Position numbers and translations under genes: made by a program. Shown one piece after another: positions 33,870 to 47,017 of a stretch of DNA of 64,000 bases. A model generated the notes under the pieces. It did not search any database. It saw only the letters and a list, made by a program, of their open reading frames with translations, and was not told the DNA's origin. Every line of letters starts with the position of its first letter. The first letter of the stretch is position 1. Source of the DNA: Pseudoscleropodium purum (Eukaryota; Streptophyta; Bryopsida; Hypnales; Brachytheciaceae); the NCBI GenBank assembly GCA_963969395.1, contig OZ017801.1:21767611-21831610 (forward strand), read 5' to 3'.

Positions 33870-36304
33870 AGTCTACTTTATACTATAGCAGTCTTAGGAC
33901 AGGATGGAAGGCCAATCTAATTGACATGAGTTTGGATTCTCAATTTGCCTTTAATTGATGTAAAGTGATGGGGTCCAATTTTCAATCACATGCTCTTGAA
34001 TTTTTCAATGCATAATTTCAAAAAATATAAAATATTATCCTTTTATTTTTTCTTCTTATTTTTCTATTTCAAAAATAATACAAAGGTTTTTTTACTTTCT
34101 ATGAACCCCCCCCCCCCCCCCCTTTTTTTCCTATTTTTCCTACTTTTTGTACTTTTCAGAAGTGTAATTAAATGCAATTTGACTTCATTTATCATTATAT
34201 ATTTTTTGGTTATTTTTTAATCAATACACATTTAGTCTTTTTTCCTATTGTTGCTTTAATTTTTTGCAAACAAAAAAATGATGCTTTAGAGCATCACATG
34301 TGACCAAATAGAACTTGAAAATGACAATGTATTGAAAAGAGGTAGGTAGTCTTGTGCATGCCACCCCCTACAACCTAAACCATTGATTATTTTAAGAAAA
34401 AATTAAAACCCCTTAAGCTGCAGTTGATCTGATTTTACGAATATATCATGAATGATGGTGAATGTGGTTTGTCGATTGGTCTGAAAACAACTGTCAATGG
34501 AGTGCCAAATGTCATTGACCTGGATCACAATCCAGATGTAGATCCAGATCTAGATACGGGATACGGTTATGGAATATGGGTACATATATGGGTAAATATA
34601 CAAATATTGTATGGGATATAGATATTGTATGGGATACTATATGGAGATTTATCCCATATCAAATGCCACCCCTACCTTCACCTCAAAATTACAAAGTAGA
34701 AGGATGGGGGTGGGTTCCAATAAAAAATTAAATTGATTTTTAATTAACTTCATACTCAAGGGATTAATAATCAAAAATTGGAGTTTGAGCTCATTGTAAT
34801 AGTTTTATCACAATGACAATGAGTTCAAAAGAGGTAGAGCTACCTCACATTGTTTGGTGTTGTCTCACTAATGTTGCATGTAAAATTTCAAATTAGTTTC
34901 TCAATACATTCTTCAACATCCATGCAACCTCTAATGCCTCTATCATTGCACCCAAAAATTGTGCAACATGTGTAAAAAATAGAAAAATAGAAAAAAAATT
35001 ATATTGCATGTAAACATGCATGTCTCTATAGTAAAACCCATGATCCATAAACAAAAGATTGACTCAAACTAAGAACAAATCCATCTTTGAATCCCTACAA
35101 ACAACAAAATCCTAGGAAAAGTTTGACATTGCAAGTTCAAAAATTGGTTATTGGTATATTTGTAATTACCCACCAATACTCAATCCAAAATTCAAAGATT
35201 GGAGAAAACTAATCAATTGAGGAGCTAAAATTTGCTTTTCTAAATCAATTATGAGCTAAATTAACTATAAAAAATCAACTCACCTTAAAAATTAGCTATA
35301 AAAATTAATTGAAGAGCTACATTAACTATGAAATTAATTCACTATAAAAATTAACTCAGGAGCTAAATTAACTGTAAAATTAACTCATTGTAAAAATTAA
35401 CTCAAGAGCTAAATCAATTGAAAAAATTGATAGAAGACCAAAATTAACTATTAAAATTGATACACTACTAAAATGTACTCTTTTGAATCCAAATGTTATG
35501 AAATCTACGTGAATATTGTCACTTTTTGCTACTATGCCTATTTACTATTACTAATTTGGTTAAATCTTCAATTTTTCTTGTTGGCAAGTGAAAAAAAGTT
35601 CAAATGCACCAAAGAATACAACATTTAGATACCATATGCAAAAATAATAAAAGGTCAAAGTTTCAAATGAAGACTTTTGTTGCTTGATGCTAGAGATGTT
35701 TGTGATCCAACGAAGGAGCCCAATCAAGCCCAAGATGGAAGTTAGGCCACCCAAACTTCATCCTCATTTCATCACTAGAAGAAGCCTATGTTTTTTTTTA
35801 AGTTTCAAGCAAATGAGCATGTTTAAAAAACATGAGATCAAAGATGCAGTAGTGGTCATGGGAAGCTGAATTTAGTTGGATGTTTCTAAGAACATGTGTA
35901 TGTCACATGTATAACAAGTTTAGGTTTTTTTGTGATGGAAATATTTAATGAGACATTGAGAAAAACATATGCGAGTTGTTTTGAACATCCAAAAAAACAC
36001 GGACCTACCATGTTGGCAATGATGATTTGTTTTGTTGTGGGTAGCTTAGGGAAAGTTACTGTGAGGTCAAATCAAACAATGTTCCATTGTAGAAAGCAGA
36101 AAAGAGGGACATCTCCTTCCTACCTTCCAAAAAGACTTGCATGGATGGATGCAACACTTGAGATTCTTCGACATTTCTATTATTACTTCCAATATAGTAC
36201 AAATAGCATAAATAAGAGCTAAAGAACTAGTTTAATGTATTAGACCTTATTCTCTCCATTAATAGGTGAATGTAAGAAACACTGTCCGTTTTTGTTGCAT
36301 TGGC
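33870..36304. other. Non-coding stretch with simple repeats
   Basis: A 17-base C run lies at 34106-34122 followed by a T run. A GGGATA-rich patch is at 34550-34650. 35222-35480 is built from 'gagctaaattaact' and 'taaaattaactca' words (starts near 35222, 35253, 35314, 35360, 35406). The 108-codon ORF at 35896-36222 (plus) is unrecognised. No gene is supported. Confidence 0.45.
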
Positions 36305-36435
36305 CATAGTACCATGGTTGTCATAACGGGCAAGTTAGGGTCATCGGACGGGCAAACCGGACTGGATGGATGGACGGTCCGGACGGCTTTAATTTTGTAA
36401 CTTGTGCAATTTTGCGGAATGACACGTCACCTCGG

Positions 36436-36660
36436 AATGCAAAATCCAGGGCGCGGACGCCTTTAGGGTTTAGGTCAAGGCGTGGACTTCACTGTCAACG
36501 TCAGGGCACGGACTTGTGCAGGTCAGGCGCGGACTTCATCGTCAGCGTCAGGGTGCGGACTCGTACAGGTCGGGCGCAGACTTCATCGTGGAGTACTAGG
36601 GCGCGGACTCGTATAGGTTGGGCGTGGACCTCAACATTAGGGGCGGGTAGGACGCGGATT
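36436..36660. repeat. GGCGCGGAC array near the left end of the hAT element
   Basis: Repeated 'gggcgcggac' and 'ggtcgggcgcagacttc' words spaced roughly 30-45 bp. It starts about 120 bp inside the left terminus. The same words occur at the right end (52650-52690, reversed) and in the MITE at about 17113, so they belong to the subterminal part of this family. Confidence 0.7.
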
Positions 36661-37536
36661 TTATTTTATGGATTCCATAAGGTAGAAGGTCCGTAACCCC
36701 TTAAGGACTTTGTCCATTGCGAAATGGTCAAACTCCTTATTTGAACTAATTTCAGCCTTTTGAATACTGTTCAAACAACAATCTCAAATTTTCAGTACAC
36801 TTTCTTTGAAAGACAAAAAAATTTGGCACCTAGCCTAAGTTGTTTTAATTTGGTTGGATCATTCTTGAATTAGTTTTGAATTTCCAAACAAGATATGCGA
36901 TAGGTTCCTATCTGTGATCCCCAATTGTCCATAAATTGTTCATTTCAATTTCTAGAGAAAAATGATAAAAAACAAACAAACAAGAAGAATGATTTGCTCT
37001 TGCATTCATGAATAGTTTTTTTTTTCAATTTATTCAATGACATAGGAGGTCAATTCAAGAACCACTTCCAATCCATTCCAATGCCATTTACTGTAGCGGT
37101 TTAGATGCCTAAATAGTTTTTGAGCTTCCTACCTTAGAGGGGATTTAAAGAGCAAACATATGAAATTGATATATTTTCATTTAAAATAATGCCCAATTTG
37201 TCATTCAGGTCAATGTGCTTCTTATATTAAATAGGATTAGTATATAATATATTCCACATGATTGTACTCAACAGTGTCCAATGTTTCCAACATGCATGTC
37301 AAATACAAAAATATTACAGACATATTAGTAGGCTTCAATGTTTGTAATAACCAAAACTGTTTATATAATTTATGCATTGCAAAGTACAATAACAATAAAA
37401 TGAATCTATACTTCCAAATTACACCCACTTCCTCATAGGTTATCTAAGACATTCCTCTAGCTTCTCGTCCATCTTTCTTCCAATTGCTACAATTCTCTTC
37501 AACTCTTAAAGACACGAGATCTACCATCAATGCAAC
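36661..37536. other. Spacer between left array and transposase
   Basis: AT-rich with no ORF of note. 36880-36930 resembles an arm of the small MITE at 21150-21300. Confidence 0.4.
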
Positions 37537-40500
37537 TCAATTATTGAAACGACTTGACCTACGAACTCTTTGGGCACATGGATCTGCTACATTAGCATCT
37601 CGAACGACAACATCATCATCCTTTGGTGCCTCATCACAGTTTGGGTCATCCTTGTCATTGGCATCTTCGTTGCTTTCATATTCATCTTTTGCTTCACCAC
37701 TGTCTGTGGTCCAATGTCCTTCAACTTCTGAGTTTTCATTTCGAAGTTCTACAATAGTTTGACCTTGACTACGTTTGCGCTTGAACCTCTTATGACGTTG
37801 TGCATTGGAATCTTCTGCATCAGAATTTATAGTGGGCCCACTTGGAACTTGAGGAACAACAAATGCCGAGGTTGACCTACTAGATCCTGGTACGTATGTA
37901 TTCAAGAACAGTTCTATCACCCTATTCGGGTCTCTTGCCCCTATTCCGAGGGGTGGATGGTTAGTAGGCCTTGACGATGACGCTTCTCCAATATGTTGAG
38001 CTTCTGTTCCTCCACGGCCTCTAATCACTCCAAGACTCTAGTCACTCCACGGCCTCCAATCACTCCACAACCTCCAGCCCTTCCATGGCCTTGTTGATAT
38101 TGACCCACTTCATGATGAATAGGTGGCCGAGGGGCCGTAGGTGGTCTACCACCATCAAGACCATGGAAAATGCTTAGAGGAGTCATATCAACATTTTGCA
38201 TTGAGCCTAACCCTTTTTGAGAAGGTCTTTGGATGGCAGTGGAAGTTGCTGGTGAAGATGGGTTTAGTGAATTTGCCGTTTGGGTAGTTTGTTCAGAACC
38301 AGCAGCACGGCCCGCAACTAGAGCGGGTATACGGGCAAGGTCTTCCGGTGGTTCAGTAAATGCAAAAACATCATCTGGGTCTACATGCTCTGGATCAAAA
38401 CACCTTCTCACATTACCAGTTGATTGACTTCTTGCAATAGGGCGTGCCATTCTTGCATTTCTAACGTTTCTGTCGTGGTGTCCTTCAACAACTCTATTGC
38501 TGCGAGCTGATGCCCCCATTCCCGTATGCCCTGTATTGCCATTTCGACTGTGAGAAGATCCTTCACGATTTGGATTTACAGTCCTCCCTATGTTTCTACC
38601 GCCATTTCCATTTTCGCCGCCATTTCCATTTTCGCCGCCATTTCCTAGAGGGAGGTTGTCATCATTGTCGTTGTTGTTATGGGAGATACCATCATCAATG
38701 TCATCGTCATTTTGATTGGCAGTCTCTAAAGAAGACGACAAAGCTTGGACTTCAGCGACCCCTTCATTTTGAGGGAGAGGAGGTGAAGGACTGCGACGAG
38801 GATTGGGTACCCAAGGATCCCAACGACCACCAAGGAGTTCCTCCTCTCCATCATCAGCAGTTCCATAGTAGTTTCGCGCTTCCTCGAGGTGATCGACACC
38901 TCGCCTCCAAAGATCTAGGTTCGTCGGATACTCTTGAGGTGCCGATTGGCTTCCACATCAACCTCTTCTTCTTCCTCTGCTTGCATTGCGTCAAATTCCC
39001 AATTGCGTTCATTCACCGGGATCGGACCAAGGGCATCTGGATCAGAATCCTTTGAATAGATATTTGCATCATACCAACAAACTGGATCAGCTCCTGGTCT
39101 TTGATGAAGTACACGGCTATTGGTATAAATATATACCAATGACTCTGCCTTTGCAGGGGCCAATTGATTTCGGACCTTATTATGAACAAAGGAATGTATA
39201 CTCCAATTCCTTTTACAAGAGCTGGCAGAACAAGTGAGGATAAAATACGCACGGCAATTTTAGAAAGAGACTGATCTCCAACCCTGTGCCACCACTGGTG
39301 GGGAAGCATTTGGGTCACAAGGATGTTGGGTGTCTCAACTGCACTGTACGGTCTACTACCCTCCTCAAATTCTGTTAATTCCGCCAGCACATCATCAAAA
39401 TTCACACCCACTACATCTGCCATGTTGCGGATGACTCTATACAATGCACGTAGGGCAGTGCCGTCTACTCTGAGCGCCACGTTATCCAAGAGATATGGAT
39501 TCAAAAGGGCCGCGGCGTAGTAGGTATCTTCAAAAACCATGTCCCATCTTTCATTGAAAGACTTCTCCAAAGTGACTGCTATGTCATCTCATAAGCTGAA
39601 AGGTGGTTCTCTTAAAGAATACACATGTGCTTGCAAATTGTGCATTACAAGCCACGCCCAACCCATGGCTGGTTCTCGTCCATCAAACACACGTAAAGCC
39701 TTCAATACATCTTTAGTCATATACACGTAATTCACACATCATTGCTAGAAGGCCACATCTTCAATTGTTTTTTTGACATTATGTGAAGCAATAACTGCCT
39801 ACAGTCCATTTTGTTCGTTTCGTAGGGTATCATAGTAATTTAGAACACGTGGGTGGTTATTCAACCGCTCCAAGACTCCTCTGAGTCTCACCAGATGCTG
39901 CAACATGAGGAAATTACAAACAAAGCAAGTTTTGCTAGGCACTACGAGTTGTAGGTTTGGACTGAATTCACGAAAAACTGACATGGTCGCATGATGGTTT
40001 CGAATGTATTGGCACAATCTTTTTGCCCTATCAATTAAATCAGAAAACTCCTGGATTTTGGCCCAATCTTCCAACAGGAGATCCAATGCATGTGCCATGC
40101 AGCCTTGTGCAAAAATGTGCGGATACGTTCGAGTAATGTTTTTCAATGCCCCAAGCATGTTTGCTGCATTATCTGTGCAAACTTGTGTCACATATTTGGA
40201 ACCCACCTTCTCAATGTAAACTTTCATTTGGTCCGCTATGTAGCGCATGGTTTTCTTTTGGGAGGTAGTGTCAATTGACCCCAAAAGACATCACCTCCGG
40301 GGCATGACATCATCACATTCATGAAGGGCCTCTGATTGACATCATCCCAACCATCAGTGCATATCGTCACCCCGTAGTGCTTGACAGCAAAACTAACCTT
40401 CTCTTCAATCCGCTTCTTGATTTGCAACCTCCTTGGTTCAATTAAATTAGTCCTGAATTGATGGTAAGAAGGTGGACTATATTCAAACCTTGCCATTGAG

Positions 40501-41093
40501 GTTGCCTTCGCAGCCTCAATGAAGGCTGGATGCCTTGCCACATTAAATGGCACATTTGCTTCATAGAAAAAACTTGCCCACTTCTCATCCAACTCCTTCC
40601 TCTTTGCAATGTTGAATGCGTCCGCCATGCGCTGCTGACGTAATGATCCGGATCTTGTAGAATTCAATGCAGCAAGACTATTGGATGTATGTAGAATATC
40701 ATTTCCTTCAAAAACGTTTGCCCCTTCTTCCGCTCTCCTACCAGTGACCCCACCCGTCACCTCATTTTCAGTGGCTTTGCTTGAACTTGCAAGTGGAGTT
40801 GCTCTAGATGGCCCACTTTGAATTGGTTCTCCTTTATACATGTCCCCGGCATCCATTCGTAGCGGGACAGAACTTGCACAATTTGCAAATCTATGTCGCA
40901 CTGGACGAGGCATACTTTGACAAATTGACCTCTCCGATTTGGAGCCATATCCAAAATGTGCAAAAGCACGCTCCCGTTTGTAACTGAAGGTCCCAGTATA
41001 GAAAATACAAGTTACTTTATTCCCATTCTCCGTAAAGTGTAGCCATGGTTCCCATTCTTTGGTTTGCTTCCGTTGACTTGCCATTGCGTTCAT
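37537..41093 (-). pseudogene. hAT transposase (BED / DUF659 type), multiply broken
   Basis: Reading from 41093, a BED-type zinc-finger region comes first. It has W16-F20, one Cys of the first pair replaced by Tyr, and SMPRPVRHRF. A linker and a DUF659 segment (WASFFYEANVPFNVARHPAF ... CTDGWDD) follow. After a frameshift near 40270 come CTDNAANM and CMAHALDLLLEDW, the second catalytic Asp and the C..H motif of hAT transposases. Then there are stops at 39799 and about 39745 and 39588, the PHQWWHRVG block, a frameshift near 39240, and SASSCKRNWSIHSFVHNK of the C-terminal dimerisation domain. The protein then has a long acidic and Gly/Asn-rich tail with frameshifts near 38930 and 38028, ending at 37537. 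Coding character continues across every break, so these are lesions and not introns. It would have catalysed cut-and-paste of its own element. A TATA box and a GC-rich array lie upstream (41337-41640). Confidence 0.85.
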
Positions 41094-41336
41094 TGATTAT
41101 TTGAAATGCCTTCCTCCTTTTTCGTATAGATTTTAAGAAGATAGTAGATCTACCGGACAAAGTATCAATAACGTTAGTTAGCACTAATCCACTGCTTGAA
41201 CTGATTTTGACATCACCTCAGCAGCAAACCAGGGCCATCTGCCACCCAAGTGACTCACAAGGAGCTCAAAATGAATTGAAGTTCAAGAGATAGAGGCCAA
41301 GGTGACAAATGTGGGGAATATTGGGTTTAGGGTTTT

Positions 41337-41345
41337 CCTTATATA
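41337..41345 (-). promoter_or_regulatory. TATA box (TATATAAGG) of the transposase gene
   Basis: A minus-strand TATATAAGG, 244 bp upstream of the ATG at 41093, with the GGCGCGGAC array immediately behind it. The identical 9-mer serves the RING-like gene at 49452-49460. Confidence 0.6.
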
Positions 41346-41354
41346 CTTCCGGAA

Positions 41355-41640
41355 TGTAGGGGCGTGGACTTCACCGTTGTGTGTAGCAACAAGGCGTGTA
41401 CGTCTTCAATTCCAAAGTATAGGACATGGACGTACAGTCTGAGAATTTCTGAAAGAGGTCGACGTTCACAATGTACACTTGAATCCCTGGCATCTAGGCG
41501 GGGACGGGAAGTCAGGGCGCGGACGTCAAGGCGGGGACTTCATGTCAGGGCATGGACTTCAGGGCGCGGACTTCATGTCAAGGCGCGAACGTCGGGGCGC
41601 GGACTACAAGGCACGGACGTGCTCGTCCAAGACATCAGGA
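41355..41640. repeat. GGCGCGGAC array upstream of the transposase
   Basis: Repeated 'gggcgcggacttca', 'ggcggggac' and 'gcgtggactt' words, densest at 41510-41620. The plus-strand ORFs over it (41364-41747) are repeat translations. Confidence 0.75.
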
Positions 41641-42829
41641 GGGACTTTGAAATGCACTTGGAGATGAGATCCTTGAATCCTTCTTTTCCTTGGAGCGGGG
41701 GAAACATTAATTTTAGCAAAAACAACTTGTTTCAGATTCTGACATGACCATGAATGCAAGATGCCAAAATAAAGAGCTCAAGGGACTAAGATTTGGAATG
41801 AACTTCATGGAAGAGCATGTCCCCTTTGTTGTTGTTGTTCCTTACTTCTTTTAACACTTCAAACTACTTTGAAGCAAAAAATATTTTGTGTTGTAAAAAA
41901 TTAACTCTAAATTCTTCGATTTAGGAAATGTTTAGGATATTTTGAGGATGTATTTAGGACATATTTAGAAGATGTAGTCTACTAGATAAAAGGGTAAAAC
42001 TTAATTTGTTTAGAATGAAAGAAATAGTAGGGATTTAAAAGAATAAATTCTAAGCCTTCAATACAATACTTGAATTTTTTATTCCATCATTCTCTTTCCA
42101 ATTTTTTCCCACATCATAAGCAAAACTATCCCATCCAAAGTCAATGCCATTTGTTTATTTCTTAATTCGTTTCCTTTTCCATTATTCTTGCTTCATTAAT
42201 GAGTAGAACTCTTCAATTTTTTTCCTCCAATGCTTAAATTCTTTTATGCCAAGTCATTGTCATTCCTTAGTTGTTGAATCATTTTATTTACTTTTTCTTT
42301 GGCTTCATTCCTAAAACTCTTGCATCCAAATCGAATGCCAATTTTTTGGTTCAATCATTATGTTTCCTATTTTTTTCCCATAATTAGCAAAATTCTCGAA
42401 CCCAACTCTATCACTCTATGCCATTCTATTTTTGTTGCATCATTCTCTCTCTTATTTTTTTTGGCTTCATACCCTAAACCCTCCCATCCCAACTTATAGT
42501 TTGTTTGTTTTTTCGGTTGATTTATTTTTTTCTCTACTTTTATTAACTTGAATAATTAGTTACAATTTTTTTTGAGGTTATGAAGGAAAATTAAATACTT
42601 GGATTTACCATTTGAATTGCATTTTCACATTAGCATGTGGTGGAAAATTAGCTCAAAAAAATGGCTATTGTATTGTCAACTTCCACTACATCTTCCTATT
42701 GCAAGCTTTTTTGGCATGTCTTCTAAGTATATTTTACTATGCCAATTTGTGGAGATATGCCTAACAAAATTTAAAGTACGAAATTTTTTTTAATTCAAAA
42801 TCCATAGTGCAAAATTTTTCCACAAATGG
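41641..42829. other. AT-rich spacer inside the hAT element
   Basis: T-rich on the plus strand. Short hydrophobic ORFs (42299-42499, 42599-42793) are composition artefacts. No gene is seen. Confidence 0.4.
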
Positions 42830-43082
42830 CGGTCAAAGTCATCTGAAATTGTAGGGCAGTGTTCAAAAAAACTTTTTGTTCAACTTTGAATGCTTGTATC
42901 TTTCAATCTATAAAGTCAAACTTAATGAAATTTTTACCATGAAATCTTAGGAAAGTTAATTACAAGATCCCATAGTTAGATTTTTTTATAAATATTTCCT
43001 TAAAGCCTTGGTCGAACACAGCAGAACTAGCAATTTTGAGTGGTTTTTGATAGTGAAATGGCCTTGGGACTTTAGGGGTTAA
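42830..43082 (-). repeat. Truncated TTAA-bordered repeat
   Basis: It ends CTTTAGGGGTTAA at 43070-43082. Reversed, it matches the first ~230 bp of the element at 32928 ('gggatcttgtaattaa' against 'aggatcttgtagtaaa', 'ggtaaaaatttca'). No opposite end is found. It lies inside the giant hAT element. Confidence 0.6.
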
Positions 43083-43789
43083 GAGATAATTATTTATAAC
43101 ATTGTTTTTTTTTAATTTATCTTTTGTTGTTTCATTTTAGTATTTTTCTTTGAGTATATTATGCTATCTATTAATATTTTTTTCCATTTATTATTTATGC
43201 TCTTTTCTAGATTTTTTTTTCACATTTGTGGCCTACAACTATTTATTTTTTTAATTTTTTTTTCAAAATATTTTTAATGTATTTGATGTTTGGTTGTGCA
43301 TTGCATTTAAATGTATAAAATGTAGGAGTTTATGTTCTTTGAAAGAATTGGAGCTTTAAATTTCTGGATCAAAAATATTTAGATTCTATTCCAAATGGTT
43401 ATTTTTGTATTTTTCATGAATCATGATATAATGACAATCAAAGTTTAAGTACCAAAGACATAATATGTATCATTGAATGTCTATTTTTTGATGAAATGGA
43501 AGAGTATGAATTCAAAGAGTACAAAAATATTATGAGTACCGTTACAAGCATAAAAGAATGTGCTAACCATGTAACATCTAATGCTCATTTAAAAATAGGG
43601 CTTATGTACGCACTTGACAAAAAAATCTAAACTTTTTGTGTTGAAATTGTAATTTCAATGCTATTGTGTTTTTTTATATATTTTTTTGTTTTAACTAATT
43701 TTTTGATTTTTTAGATGTTAACAAAATTTACTTTAAACTATTTTTTGTAAAAATAGGTACAAATAAGGATAATATAGGGATATTAAAAT

Positions 43790-44059
43790 CTACCCAAACT
43801 TTATAATTTTGATACCCACTTTTTGATACCCACTTAAAATTTTGTTTTTTTGCTTGCTTCCAACATCCCTCTTTCTACCTTCTAAATTTTTTTTGACACC
43901 AATGAAGTCATCTTGTGTTAGAAAAGAAGAATCTTCTTTTTTGTCCTTTAGTTGCAGAGTATTGGGAGCATTTAGGGGACACTCGGAGGCACGTTGACCA
44001 AATTCATGGCAACAATAATATTGTTTTGATTTTTTAAAATAGCTCACAATTTGAATCAA
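43790..44059 (-). pseudogene. Possible Gag zinc-knuckle remnant
   Basis: An 89-codon ORF with YYCCHEFGQRASECPL, resembling a CCHC zinc knuckle (C-x2-C-x4-H-x4-C) in which the first Cys and the His are substituted. A Lys-rich tail follows. Knuckles of this style occur in plant retrotransposon Gag proteins. No protease, integrase or reverse transcriptase is visible nearby. The assignment is tentative. Confidence 0.3.
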
Positions 44060-47017
44060 ATAGGTAATATGCTATAAATTTTATATTTAAATAGGGATTC
44101 AAATAATCTAGAAAAGCTCAAAAATACCTAAAACCTCTAGGTTCATAATTGAACCAATTGGATGCTTACAATTTTTACAAGGCTATTCTACTAATTGTAC
44201 TTTGCCTATTAAAAAAAGATTTCCAAGCTAGCTCATGGTTTAAAGGACTAAATCCAAGTTCAAAAAGAGACCCTTAATTAAGGTTTTAAGTTGCATTTTC
44301 AATAAAGGTGATTTTGCAAAATATCAATTTTCTAAATAAAAAAATTAATGGTTTCTTCACCCTATTTTTGTATATCTAACTATAAACATCTACCTGCTAC
44401 ATTTGCAAATTTGAATTTTAACCTCCAAAACTCTTGGCTACGAGCCTACGAGCTATATTGATTAGAAATTAGTTCAAAATTTTTACAAAGAAATTTAGAC
44501 AAAATGAAAAAACTTAAAGAAAGACCATAAATTTTATTAAGTGTAATATATACTTCAACAATCCCTCATATTTTCATCTATCTCTTTCAGATGCAAGAAG
44601 GCAAATGTAATCACTAAACATAACAAACTAGAGCCAATTCAAATGAAGGAAGCAAAAGTCTCCTGGAAACCAATACCAGAGTATCTTTAGCTGAAAAAAT
44701 TGCCATACAACCTTGAGTGCAAGCACACAAAACAATTCACTTACCTTAAGCAATGGATTGAACTTCAGGATTGGACTTCTGGAGGATCGTGACTACTAAG
44801 CTTTAGACGATTCCCCTTCACTTGCGCAGAATTGAACTTTAGGCGGATCGACCATTTGAGGAGATACTAACTAAACTAAAGAGCATCCCCACCGGGGGCC
44901 TTTCCTATCCCTATCCGGATGATTTTCATCCGGATTGGGAAGAATAGCTCAGTCCCCACCAATGTATTGTATCTCCAAAAATTAGGGGAGGAGGGGTTTG
45001 AATCAAGGCTTTTTTTTTGGACAAGTGTCCCCCCCTGTTGGCCTTCTTGGCTTCTTATAGTGGCCAGTTTTTTGGACTTCTTTAACAAAAATATTGAGTA
45101 CAAATTTTGAGAAAAATGCAAGTATTGTCATCTTCATTACAAAAAAATACACTACATTTATTTAGGGTCAATACATTTTCCTATTGAAAATTTGAAATGG
45201 GAAATGGTTGAAGTGATTGCTATAATTAGAAAATATAGATTACAACTTCATCACATATCAAGCAATTCTCCAACAATGACATGTGAAAATTTATGAGCTT
45301 TATTTCAGTTGTATCCACCATAAATTTTTATTTAACTACCCTCTACTACTAATGTGGTGGGAAAAGTGTATCATATATATCTTGCAAATTCAAACTAGAT
45401 GCTAAATGGACGCTAAATTGCTTGAAAAACAACATTGTCCATAACTTTTTCATTAGTAAACCAAATAGAATGAATCAAAGATTCATAAGTAGACAAAAAT
45501 GTATCATTTGAAGAAAAAAATTCAAAATTTTAATTGTCTTTTTTCACAAAAAATTTGTTGCCCACCAAGTTTAGTTTTAGAGACCAAAATATTGAAGGGG
45601 CATATTGTGGAAAATTATAGATGTTTGAAATATGATTTAGTACCTCCAAACACTTCAATGACTATTGATGTACAACAAAAGTAGATATTTATATAGTATG
45701 GAATGTCAATTAACATGAGTCTCTTCATAACCCCTATTTAGTGCATATGTTACTACTACTAACACCAAATAGTGAAATTAATTGGCTTAAATAATTAGGT
45801 TGCCTTAGGCCTTATATAAAAAAGTTATTTTTCAAGTCATCCAAAATTCTAAGTCAAGACCCAAGAGATATTTCTACATATATTTCCATTTGAGGTTTAT
45901 GAATCTAGATTATAGCAATACCTAATTTAAAAGTAGTGTTGATTCTTGAATAGTGATAGTAAATGTTTGTAATATAGTGTCAAATGTCAAGAAATTAGTG
46001 TGAAGCAAGCCAATTTCACTATTTAGAGTATATAAGAATAGTTATATGATATATCCTCATTTAGTCATTTAGTTTCTATTCAACAAATATAGTTGATAGT
46101 TAATGGTAGGTTTTATTGCAAAATGAATGTGGTGTGTACATGGATGATTGGACAAAACATTTGTTTTATCTACTATAGTTTGTAACATTACTCATGAATT
46201 TTTTTAGAGTACTTAAAATTAGGATATCAATTTTCAAAATTATGTATATGGCCAACCTAAACACCTTTAACATGAAGGTAATTAGTAAAGGAAATTCTTA
46301 AAAAATTCTCTAAAAAGGAGAATTGAAGAAGTGTCAAACTTCCTAAAAATAGACACTTTGTAGTAATTAATGTTTTAAATTTAATTAATAAAGAATAGAT
46401 AAATGAAATAAAAATTGGCCATTTATAGTAATAGCTCTAAAGGGATGTTCATTTATCAAAAAAATTGATTGCAAGAAATATATGTACTATTTTATATCAC
46501 ACCTAATGTATCGATTGGTTTTTTGGCTATAATTTTTGCATTTTGGCTCCAAATGACTCAAAATGCCACTTTTTTTTTTCTTTCATTAACAACATTTGAA
46601 ATGCGTTTTCTTCCAATATAATGACATTTGTTGTCCATCCCTAATTTTATTCATTGATTGAAAAATGGAAATGAATCCTAGTCCAATTCAATGACATTTC
46701 ATTTCATGATATAAATATTCTTATATGTATGAAGTTGTTTGAAATGAATATGTGCAAAAAATAAATGAAGTGATTTTGGGCAAAACAATTCAAAACAAAA
46801 TTATATATATTTCATATGCGTCATGTAATACAGAGTTGAAAAAGTAGATGACAAAGTTACCATGACCATGACACCATCCAAAAATGCATGTGCCAATGTG
46901 TAATATAGTTAACAATTTATATTGCTGAGATCAAAATTCTATAAGCCTATACAATGCTATGAAAATAAGTCTTCTATGAAAACATAAATTCAGTACCTAA
47001 AACCCTCAAAACTGTAC
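44060..47017. other. AT-rich spacer inside the hAT element
   Basis: Mostly featureless. 44881-45060 is a more GC-balanced patch beginning GAGCATCCCCACC, a style of terminus seen in plant MITEs, with a local palindrome TCCGGATGATTTTCATCCGGA-like near 44915. No gene is seen. Confidence 0.4.

Noticed and set aside
34106..34122. 17-base poly-C run
   Set aside because: A plain homopolymer next to poly-T. It may be a sequencing or slippage product and has no associated structure.
36313..36430. Treating the CATGGTTG sequences at 36313 and 52824 as two separate broken MITEs
   Set aside because: Each has only one terminus and they face each other. Their outer flanks are the identical CATAGTAC, which two independent truncated insertions would not produce.
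38233..39237. Plus-strand ORFs of 64-181 codons
   Set aside because: They are antisense shadows of the hAT transposase C-terminal domain and tail, which have recognisable motifs on the minus strand.
37537..41093. Reading the transposase as an intact multi-exon gene
   Set aside because: Protein similarity continues through each frame change and stop with no gap and no GT...AG pair at the breaks, so the breaks are mutations.
41740..41756. GACATGACCATG at 41745 as the right end of a shorter hAT element from 36313
   Set aside because: It matches the terminus poorly, lacks the CGTCCG subterminal sequence, and its flank does not match CATAGTAC.
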